A stretch of 40,231 bases of DNA from assembly GCA_003282225.1 (NCBI GenBank), contig QBZO01000007.1:1-40231 (forward strand), given 5' to 3'. The position numbers and the translations under genes are program-made. The number at the start of each line of letters is the position of its first letter. Position 1 is the first letter of the stretch. Under the pieces are notes generated by a model. That model saw only the letters and a list, made by a program, of their open reading frames with translations, had not been told where the DNA came from and ran no database searches. Positions 33,080 through 40,231 of this stretch are shown one piece after another. The DNA is from Prochlorococcus sp. AG-335-I21. Lineage in GTDB: Bacteria; Cyanobacteriota; Cyanobacteriia; PCC-6307; Cyanobiaceae.

Positions 33080-34552
33080 TTAACTATTTAGTTTTTCTGC
33101 AATGAGTTGATTAGCAAGTTTGGGATCTGCTTTACCTTTAGTTTTTTTCATAAGTTGTCCTACAAAAAAACCAAGGAGTTTAGTTTTCCCCTCTTTAAAA
33201 GATTTAACTTCTTTAGGATATTCAATAATAAGTTCTTCAATAATTGGCAAAATACTTGCAGAATCAGATATCATTGCCAAGCCTTTTTCTTCAACTACTT
33301 TTTGTGGAGAAATATTGTCCTTAATTAATTCTGGCAAGATTTCTTTTGCTATTTTCCCACTAATAACTTTTTTAGAAATCATATTAATCATCTCTGCAAG
33401 GTTATTAGGGCTAAGCTTTAAGTCAACAAAACTTTGTTTATTTGATTTCAAATAGCCAACAATATCACTTGTTATCCAATTTGAGGCAAGTTTGGGATCA
33501 GCACCGTTTGCTACTGTATCTTCAAAAAAGTTTGCCATAAAAAATTCATCTGAAATAACTCTTGAATCATATGGTGACAAGCCTAATTCTTTAACATATT
33601 TTTGTCTTTTCTTAGAAGGTAATTCAGGCAATTCATTAAACCATTTATCTTTTTGTTCTTTTGATATTTCAATTGGGCCAAGATCAGGATCTGGAAAATA
33701 TCTATAATCACTACTACCTTCCTTTAATCTCATACTTTTTGTTAGTTGCTTAGCTTCGTCCCATAGCCTAGTTTCTTGATGAATTTCCCCTCCATTCTCA
33801 TATACATCAATTTGTCTTTTTATTTCATACTCACAAGCCTTTTGAATAGCAGAGAAAGAATTCATATTCTTTATTTCAACTTTGGTACCGAAAGGAGAAT
33901 TAGGGCCTCTTCTTACTGAAATGTTTACATCACACCTGAGTGAACCCTCTTGCATATTTCCGTCTGAAACACCAAGATACCTAACAGTTCTTCTTATTTC
34001 TGAAGCATACTCTGATGCCTCTTTACCTGTCCTAATATCTGGTTTACTTACAATCTCAACAAGTGCTATTCCTGCACGATTGTAATCAACCAATGAATAT
34101 TTAGACCCATCCAATCGATCGCTTCCTACATGAACTAATTTACCAGCATCTTCTTCCATATGAAGTCTTTCTATGCCGATTTTTTTTAAATAAGTTTCTT
34201 TATCTTTTTCTGCTATTTCAACTTCTAGCCAGCCATTTTCTGCTAAAGGTTCATCGAATTGAGAGATTTGATAATTTTTAGGCAAATCAGGGTAAAAGTA
34301 TTGTTTTCTATCAAATTTACAATGTTCTGCCACATTTAAATTTAAAGCTAGAGAAGTTTTTACTGCATACTCTAAAACAATCTTATTTAAAACAGGGAGA
34401 GTTCCTGGTAAACCACAAACAACAGGATCAATATGAGTATTAGGTTCATCACCAAAAGCTGTTGATGCAGATGTAAATATTTTACTTTTAGTATTAAGCT
34501 GGACATGGGTTTCTAAACCGATCACAGCTTCCCAAGGTTCTAAATTTTTCAT
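33080..34552 (-). CDS. gatB: Aspartyl/glutamyl-tRNA(Asn/Gln) amidotransferase subunit B
   Basis: 490 aa from ATG 34550-34552, which has GAGGAA at a good distance upstream. An in-frame ATG 19 codons earlier (34609) adds non-conserved residues and is not preferred. GatB is the kinase/tRNA-binding subunit of GatCAB, which converts Glu-tRNA(Gln) to Gln-tRNA(Gln). Signatures are EAVIGLETHVQL, FDRKQYFYPDLPKNYQISQ, LVDYNRAGIALVEIVS and a C-terminal YqeY-like helical domain ending KADPKLANQLIAEKL. gatA and gatC are elsewhere. Confidence 0.96.
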   Translation of the reverse strand: MKNLEPWEAVIGLETHVQLNTKSKIFTSASTAFGDEPNTHIDPVVCGLPGTLPVLNKIVLEYAVKTSLALNLNVAEHCKFDRKQYFYPDLPKNYQISQFDEPLAENGWLEVEIAEKDKETYLKKIGIERLHMEEDAGKLVHVGSDRLDGSKYSLVDYNRAGIALVEIVSKPDIRTGKEASEYASEIRRTVRYLGVSDGNMQEGSLRCDVNISVRRGPNSPFGTKVEIKNMNSFSAIQKACEYEIKRQIDVYENGGEIHQETRLWDEAKQLTKSMRLKEGSSDYRYFPDPDLGPIEISKEQKDKWFNELPELPSKKRQKYVKELGLSPYDSRVISDEFFMANFFEDTVANGADPKLASNWITSDIVGYLKSNKQSFVDLKLSPNNLAEMINMISKKVISGKIAKEILPELIKDNISPQKVVEEKGLAMISDSASILPIIEELIIEYPKEVKSFKEGKTKLLGFFVGQLMKKTKGKADPKLANQLIAEKLNS

Positions 34553-34632
34553 TATTAAATATTCCTCTCTTAATCTTATTGGATATAAGTTAAAAGAGGA
34601 CCAAAACATATCTAAATTATAAAAATTATTAA

Positions 34633-35736
34633 ATGGAATCAGAAACTAAAAATACAATTTTAATTATTGGGGGAGGATTAATAGGTTTATCTATTGCTTA
34701 TGAATTTGCACGTAATAAATTTAAAGTTGAAGTTTTAAGCAAAAATAGAAGCGAATCTGCTGGATTCGTTGCGGCAGGAATGCTAGCTACCCATGCTGAG
34801 GGTCTTGAAGATGAATTATTCATATTTGGACAACAAAGTCAAAATTTAATTCCAGAATGGATTAAAAATATCGAACAAGATAGTGGTATTGATTGTGGTT
34901 TAAAAAAATGCGGAATAGTAGTACCGTTTAAAAATTTAGAAAAATTGAAGAAATTCAAAACTTATAAATACGGAAAATATTTAAATCAGAAAACCCTGAA
35001 TAAAGAAATCAGTGGGATAAATACAAATTGGGAGCATGGATTACTTTTTGAACAAGATGGCCAAATAGATAATAGAAGGAGGCTTATGCGTGCTCTTGAG
35101 CGTGCATGTTCTTTGCATGGGGTCAAGTTCCAAGAAGGAGCAGATGTAAAAGAATTAATCTTAGAAAAGAATAAAATTCTTGGTGCAAAAGTTCTAAACG
35201 CTACTGGAAAAATAAAAAATATTTTTGGAGAAAAAGTAATTTTATGCTGCGGTGCCTGGAGTAAAAAAGTGTTAAATAATTTACCAATCTTTCCTGTAAA
35301 AGGACAAATGCTGTCAATACAAGGTCCAGAAAATTCTATTAAAAGAGTTCTTTTTGGTCCTAATACTTACTTAGTTCCTAGAGACGATGGTCTTATAGTT
35401 GTTGGAGCAACCGTTGAAGATAAGGCCGAATTTAATCAAGGAAATACCCCAAAGGGCATAAATCAACTTCAGGAAGGTATCAAATCTTTATTACCTGAAG
35501 CATTAAACTGGCCACAAATGGAACATTGGTGGGGATTCAGGCCTTGTACACCTGACTTCAAGCCTATAATTGGAAAAACTCAAATCTTCAATCTTTATGT
35601 AGCTACAGGACATTACAGGAATGGAGTACTCTTTTCAGCAATTACAAGCGATATTATGTTCAAATTAATTCAAGAAAAAACTCTCAACAATATTGAAACT
35701 ACTTTCCTTAAAAAATTTAGTTTCACTAGATTTTAA
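34633..35736 (+). CDS. thiO: Glycine oxidase ThiO-like FAD-dependent amino acid oxidase
   Basis: 367 aa, ATG at 34633. It oxidises glycine to the imine used to form the thiazole of thiamine. The N-terminal Rossmann motif is ILIIGGGLIGLSIAYE (Gly13, 14, 15, 18), followed by GFVAAGMLATHAEG. Near the C-terminus, MEHWWGFRPCTPDFKPIIG and GHYRNGVLFS are the DAO-family FAD and substrate segments shared by ThiO. The closest alternative is another D-amino-acid oxidase-family enzyme, but these segments favour ThiO. Divergent from gatB. Confidence 0.88.
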   Translation: MESETKNTILIIGGGLIGLSIAYEFARNKFKVEVLSKNRSESAGFVAAGMLATHAEGLEDELFIFGQQSQNLIPEWIKNIEQDSGIDCGLKKCGIVVPFKNLEKLKKFKTYKYGKYLNQKTLNKEISGINTNWEHGLLFEQDGQIDNRRRLMRALERACSLHGVKFQEGADVKELILEKNKILGAKVLNATGKIKNIFGEKVILCCGAWSKKVLNNLPIFPVKGQMLSIQGPENSIKRVLFGPNTYLVPRDDGLIVVGATVEDKAEFNQGNTPKGINQLQEGIKSLLPEALNWPQMEHWWGFRPCTPDFKPIIGKTQIFNLYVATGHYRNGVLFSAITSDIMFKLIQEKTLNNIETTFLKKFSFTRF

Positions 35737-35748
35737 ATATAAATTTTT

Positions 35749-36207
35749 TTAATTTTCTGCTCGCCATTCAGAATCAGAAGTCTCCCAATCACATATTTCA
35801 TCTTGATCAAACCATAAATTTATCTCAAATTTTGCAGTTTCTTCTCCATCTGAACCATGAATTATATTTCTACCTATATCAATAGCTAAATCTCCCCTTA
35901 TGGTGCCAGGTTCAGCCTCAAGAGGTTTTGTAGCACCAATTAATTTTCTTGCGCTTAAGATTACTCCTTCTCCTTCCCAAATCATAGCAACCACAGGACC
36001 ACTTGATATAAAGTCGACTAAATCCTTAAAAAAAGGCCTCTCTCTATGAACCCCATAATGGTCTTGAGCAAGTTGCTTTGATGGAATTAATTGTTTTAAA
36101 CCAACCAATTTAAAGCCTTTTTTTTCAAACCTTCCAATAATCTCTGAAATATATCCTCTCTGAACACCATCTGGTTTAATTGCAAGAAACGTTCTCTCTT
36201 TGATCAT
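35749..36207 (-). CDS. ndk: Nucleoside diphosphate kinase
   Basis: 152 aa, ATG at 36205-36207. It transfers phosphate between nucleoside tri- and diphosphates through a phosphohistidine, His117 in [19 protein letters not shown], the RPFF loop and [16 protein letters not shown] are the standard active-site pieces. Full length for the family. It converges on thiO with a 12-bp gap and is divergent from speA. Confidence 0.97.
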   Translation of the reverse strand: MIKERTFLAIKPDGVQRGYISEIIGRFEKKGFKLVGLKQLIPSKQLAQDHYGVHRERPFFKDLVDFISSGPVVAMIWEGEGVILSARKLIGATKPLEAEPGTIRGDLAIDIGRNIIHGSDGEETAKFEINLWFDQDEICDWETSDSEWRAEN

Positions 36208-36328
36208 TTAATTAGTAATCTCTCTATGTATATTCTTCTTTTAGGTGGTAACTTGGCAAGTAATCATTAAAATAAAAGATATTGTTATGAGTAATTTTAA
36301 AAAACTTATATAAATCACAAAACTAAAA

Positions 36329-38275
36329 TTGACCGATTTTGATTCAAAAAAATTAAATAAAAATTGGACTATAGAAGATAGTATTTCTACTTATGGTATT
36401 AATAAATGGGGAGAGGAATATTTTTCAATTAATTCAGATGGCAATATATCGATAACCCCAAATAGAAAATCCCAAAAAAAAGTGGATCTTTTTAAACTTG
36501 TTAAGGAAATTAAAAGTAGAGAAATCAATACTCCCTTAATAATAAGATTTAATGACATTTTAAAAGACCGAATTACGAAACTAAATAATGCCTTTTCCCA
36601 AGCTATAGAGACTTATGACTATAAAAATATTTATCAAGGAGTTTTTCCTATCAAATGTAATCAGCAAAAAAATGTATTGGAGAAAATTATTGAGTATGGG
36701 GATCGTTGGAATTTTGGTTTAGAAGTAGGAAGTAAGTCAGAATTATTAATTGGATTATCAATCCTAGAAAATCAAAAATCACTTTTAATTTGTAATGGAT
36801 ATAAAGATAAAAAGTATATTGAGACTGCAATATTAGCCAGAAAACTTGGTAAAAAGCCAATTATAGTTATTGAGCAAAGAGATGAAGTTCAAAGAATTAT
36901 AAAAGCTGTAAAAGATCTCAAAGCAACCCCCATCCTTGGGATTAGATCAAAATTATCAAGTAAGAGTAGTGGAAGGTGGGGTAAATCAGTGGGAGATAAT
37001 TCCAAATTTGGATTATCAATTCCAGAAATAATGATAACAATTAAAGAGCTCAAAGAAGCAAATCTAATAAATGAAATGATGTTGCTGCATTTTCATGTTG
37101 GAAGCCAGATAAGTGATATATCAGTAATAAAAGACGCATTACAAGAAGCTAGTCAAATATTTGTTGAATTATACAAATTAGGCGCACCAATGAAATATAT
37201 AGATGTAGGAGGGGGCTTGGGAATAGACTTCGATGGGACTAAAACGTCTTCTAACACTTCGACAAATTATTCTCTGCAAAACTACGCAAATGACGTTATA
37301 GCAACAGTGAAAGATTCATGTGAAGTAAATAATATTCAACATCCAATCATAATTTCAGAAAGTGGTAGAGCGATAATCAGTCATTGTTCAGTTTTAATTT
37401 TTAATGTTTTAGGGACAAGTCATGTCAACTCCCAGGTAAAAGTATCCGATCAAAAAAAACAATCATTAATCATCACAAATCTGTTAGATACTCTTAATCA
37501 ATTAAAGAATCTTGGAGATAGAAAAGAAGATTTATCTAAAATAATAGAATTGTGGAATGACGCTAAAAAATTTAAAGATGATTGCTTAGTCGCTTTTAGG
37601 TTGGGATTTATCTGTTTGAAAGAACGTGCGTATGCGGAAGAAATTACATGGGCTTGTGCAAAAGAGATTGCAAAACACTTAGAGAATGATGAAATTATCC
37701 ATCCAGATTTATCTGAAATAACCAACACACTTGCATCAACATATTACGCGAATTTATCAGTTTTTAAATCTATTCCAGATGCCTGGGCAATTAATCAAGT
37801 TTTTCCAATTATTCCAATACATAGACATTTAGAAGAGCCCCTTTGTAAAGGCACCTTTGCGGATTTAACTTGTGATTCTGATGGCAAGCTGAATAGTTTT
37901 ATTGACAATGGAAAGATTAAATCACTTTTAAATTTACATCCTCCAGAAAAAAATAATGATTATCTAATAGGAATCTTTATGGCAGGAGCGTATCAAGAGG
38001 CATTAGGGAACTTCCATAATTTATTTGGAAATACGAATGTTATTCATATTGATATAAATGAAGATGATTCTTATAAAATTAAAAACATTATTAAAGAAAA
38101 CAGCAAATCCGAAATTTTAGAGTTATTAGATTACAGTTCAGATAATTTAGTTGAATCAATAAGAATCAATACTGAATCTGCCATCAATAATAAAACTTTG
38201 ACTATTCAAGAAGCACGAAAGTTAATTGACCAAATAGAAACCAGTTTAAGAAAAAGTAGTTACTTATCAGAATAA
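36329..38275 (+). CDS. speA: Biosynthetic arginine decarboxylase
   Basis: 648 aa, TTG start at 36329. It converts arginine to agmatine, the entry to polyamine synthesis. The PLP lysine is K109 in GVFPIKCNQ. Also seen are [11 protein letters not shown], the [10 protein letters not shown] sheet, [12 protein letters not shown] (PLP phosphate site) and the C-terminal PIIPIHR...CDSDGK segment with the active-site cysteine. Length matches the SpeA group. The 3' end overlaps alaS by 16 bp. Confidence 0.95.
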   Translation: MTDFDSKKLNKNWTIEDSISTYGINKWGEEYFSINSDGNISITPNRKSQKKVDLFKLVKEIKSREINTPLIIRFNDILKDRITKLNNAFSQAIETYDYKNIYQGVFPIKCNQQKNVLEKIIEYGDRWNFGLEVGSKSELLIGLSILENQKSLLICNGYKDKKYIETAILARKLGKKPIIVIEQRDEVQRIIKAVKDLKATPILGIRSKLSSKSSGRWGKSVGDNSKFGLSIPEIMITIKELKEANLINEMMLLHFHVGSQISDISVIKDALQEASQIFVELYKLGAPMKYIDVGGGLGIDFDGTKTSSNTSTNYSLQNYANDVIATVKDSCEVNNIQHPIIISESGRAIISHCSVLIFNVLGTSHVNSQVKVSDQKKQSLIITNLLDTLNQLKNLGDRKEDLSKIIELWNDAKKFKDDCLVAFRLGFICLKERAYAEEITWACAKEIAKHLENDEIIHPDLSEITNTLASTYYANLSVFKSIPDAWAINQVFPIIPIHRHLEEPLCKGTFADLTCDSDGKLNSFIDNGKIKSLLNLHPPEKNNDYLIGIFMAGAYQEALGNFHNLFGNTNVIHIDINEDDSYKIKNIIKENSKSEILELLDYSSDNLVESIRINTESAINNKTLTIQEARKLIDQIETSLRKSSYLSE

Positions 38276-40231
38276 CTAAGGAGCTTTGTCCTCAAATCTT
38301 TTCTTGCATATTCCAAAGCATCATTTAATTTATCTATATCTTTAGCACCTGCCTGGGCAAAGTTAGGTTTACCTCCCCCTCCCCCAGAGCAAATACGTGA
38401 AATATCATTAATTAATTTCCCTGCATGCATACCTCTTTTAACTAAGTCTTCTCCAAAAGAGACAACAAATAACAATTTTTTATTTTCCTTATCTGGTATT
38501 CCTCCGAGAATCACAACCGACTTATCTCCTAATTTAGAAGTTAAATCTATTGCTGCTGATTGTAGAGATTTTCCATCTAGTCCATCAAGCTGACTAATAA
38601 TCAGCGAAAATAATCCAATTTTATTTGCAGAAGAACTTAGCGAAGAGTATTTAAAATAAGCTATTTCATCCTTCATTTTTTGTATTTCTTTATTTTTATT
38701 AATCAACTCTGATTGCAGAGAATTAACCCTTTCAAAAAGTTGCGATGGACTTGCTTTTAATAAATCACTAAGTTTATCTACCGTCTCATCTCTTGCTTTA
38801 AAATAATCTAAAACCAACTGTCCAGATAAAGCTTCTATTCTTCTAATACCTGAAGATATTCCTAATTCACTAATAATTTTAAAGCTACCCACTTCAGATG
38901 TCTTTCGAACATGTGTCCCGCCACAAAGCTCCATAGAAACACCTGGAACATCAACTACCCTAACAATGTCTCCATATTTCTCTCCAAACATAGCTAAAGC
39001 ACCTGCTTTGAGAGCATCATCTTTCTCCATATGTTTCACTTGAATAGGATGATTTTCAAAGATCCAGGAATTAACTAAAGACTCAATTTGTAAAATTTGT
39101 TCTTTAGATAAAGGTTGAGGAGAATTAAAATCAAACCGTAATTTATTAAAAGCTACTAATGAACCTCTTTGGCTAACACTCTCATCAATAACTATTTTGA
39201 GAGCAGATTGTAGTAAATGAGTAGCAGTATGATTTGATTCGGCTCTTGCTCTATTGGAATTATCAACTCTCGTTTCAACTAACTGATTTCTGGAAATTTC
39301 TCCTTTTATTACAGTTCCGCAATGCAAGAATATATTTTTTTTTCTTATAACTTTATCTATATTAATTTCTGTTCCATCACCGAAGATAGTTCCTGTATCG
39401 CCAACTTGACCTCCTGATTCTCCATAAAAAGAAGTTTGATCGAGGATAATTTGAACTGCTTGTCCTTGAATAGCTTTTTCTACAGAATTTAACTCAAAAA
39501 ATATACCCTTTACTAAACCCTTAGAATTAAGAGAATCATATCCTTCAAAAATAGTTTGATCAAATAAATCTATTTCTCTTTCAATTGATCCTTTTAAAGT
39601 TAAATCAATTTTTTGAGATGCTGCTTTCGCTCTTTCTTTTTGAGCCTCCATTTCTCTTTCAAAACCTTCTAAATCAACATTTATATTTTTTTCTTCAAGT
39701 ATTTCTTTAGTTAATTCTAAAGGAAATCCATAAGTATCATATAGTTCAAAAGCTTTAGATCCAGAAATTAATTTTTCGCCAGAACGTATAAAATCATTTA
39801 ATAATTTCTCACCTCTGTCTAAAGTTTCAAGAAATCTTTTTTCCTCAATATTAATCTCTCTTAAAATACGTTCTTTATTATTTTTTAGATCAGGATAAGT
39901 ATTTTGCATTAAACTAATACCAAGAGATGCAAGCCTTGAAAGAAAATTGTCTTTTATACCTAATAACCTTCCATGCCTAATCATCCTTCTTATCAATCTT
40001 CTCAAGATGTACCCCCTTCCGAGATTGCTAGCAACTACTCCATCGGAAATTAAATGAATAATCGCCCTAGTATGATCACCAAGTATTTTAAGTGAGATCT
40101 TAGTACGATTATCAGAAGAAAAATAATCAACATTAGCAAAAAGAGCAGCCTCTTTGACAATTGGAAAAATTAAGTCAGTTTCATAATTATTTTTCTTTTT
40201 TTGAAGAATTTGAGCCATACGCTCAAGCCCC
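38260..40231 (-). CDS. alaS: Alanyl-tRNA synthetase, C-terminal part
   Basis: The frame is open to the right window edge; about 657 residues are visible of the usual roughly 880, so the catalytic N-terminus lies outside. The first bases in view read [10 protein letters not shown], the family's motif 3 region. The editing domain has the zinc ligands HTATH (near 39220) and CGGTH (near 38920), and the DHHA1-type C-terminus has the glycine-rich [14 protein letters not shown] coiled-coil linker precedes it. It attaches alanine to tRNA and clears Ser/Gly mischarging. It overlaps speA by 16 bp at the 3' end. Confidence 0.96.
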   Translation of the reverse strand, partial: GLERMAQILQKKKNNYETDLIFPIVKEAALFANVDYFSSDNRTKISLKILGDHTRAIIHLISDGVVASNLGRGYILRRLIRRMIRHGRLLGIKDNFLSRLASLGISLMQNTYPDLKNNKERILREINIEEKRFLETLDRGEKLLNDFIRSGEKLISGSKAFELYDTYGFPLELTKEILEEKNINVDLEGFEREMEAQKERAKAASQKIDLTLKGSIEREIDLFDQTIFEGYDSLNSKGLVKGIFFELNSVEKAIQGQAVQIILDQTSFYGESGGQVGDTGTIFGDGTEINIDKVIRKKNIFLHCGTVIKGEISRNQLVETRVDNSNRARAESNHTATHLLQSALKIVIDESVSQRGSLVAFNKLRFDFNSPQPLSKEQILQIESLVNSWIFENHPIQVKHMEKDDALKAGALAMFGEKYGDIVRVVDVPGVSMELCGGTHVRKTSEVGSFKIISELGISSGIRRIEALSGQLVLDYFKARDETVDKLSDLLKASPSQLFERVNSLQSELINKNKEIQKMKDEIAYFKYSSLSSSANKIGLFSLIISQLDGLDGKSLQSAAIDLTSKLGDKSVVILGGIPDKENKKLLFVVSFGEDLVKRGMHAGKLINDISRICSGGGGGKPNFAQAGAKDIDKLNDALEYARKDLRTKLLSYSDK

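Noticed and set aside
34553-34609. Longer GatB start at 34609
   Set aside because: The extra 19 residues are not family-like, and ATG 34552 has a good ribosome site.

Overview
The window is a low-GC (roughly 30-32%), gene-dense chromosome segment from a marine picocyanobacterium, almost certainly high-light-adapted Prochlorococcus. The evidence is psbX, ycf66 and a single-helix high-light-inducible protein side by side, a cyanobacterial-type permuted tmRNA whose tag reads ANKIVSFSRQTAPVAA, intergenic gaps of mostly under 100 bp, and frequent GTG/TTG starts. Strain and clade assignment is by recognition; no search was run.

Layout. 1-2852 (minus strand): 5' part of phosphoglucomutase, a 56-aa membrane protein, a DUF4912 protein and a 120-aa unknown. 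2950-7698: the sufBCDS operon for Fe-S cluster assembly. 7695-9623: an S9-family peptidase. 9703-13269: def, a HIT protein, a small membrane protein, an SbmA/BacA-type ABC exporter and an hli gene. 13270-16233: ycf66, psbX, a YggT protein and accC. 16538-18947: tRNA-Leu(AAG), an LpxB-like glycosyltransferase and a PRC-barrel protein. 18993-25411: smc, a small protein resembling a LigD phosphoesterase domain, a 45-aa membrane peptide, a DUF883/YqjE-like pair and a THUMP rRNA methyltransferase. 25479-28010: ssrA, an unknown 44-aa ORF, an aldo/keto reductase and an orphan ParA with an overlapping small gene. 28003-31178: an accessory block (below). 31149-40231: argJ, coaE, gatB, thiO, ndk, speA and the 3' part of alaS.

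Most of the window is core metabolism: Fe-S assembly, fatty-acid synthesis, arginine and polyamine metabolism, CoA, thiamine, translation and chromosome organisation.

The exception is the block between parA and argJ. It holds two related secreted proteins that look like small YadA-type trimeric autotransporters, each in a similar cassette of 1.4-1.7 kb. Each cassette is bounded by a copy of the last ten codons of argJ (VEINSEYTT-stop, or VEIHSEYTT-stop), giving three copies for two cassettes. Nearly all differences between these copies are synonymous, so they look like the ends of real argJ genes from different lineages rather than drifting repeats. Phased TAATCACAG direct repeats (11 and 21 bp apart) lie on both sides of the internal argJ-tail copy, but on only one side at each outer boundary. 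This is the arrangement expected of attP, attL and attR sites of an integrative element that targets the 3' end of argJ. No integrase is present in the window. I regard this as the most likely undescribed system here: non-autonomous adhesin cassettes that insert at argJ.
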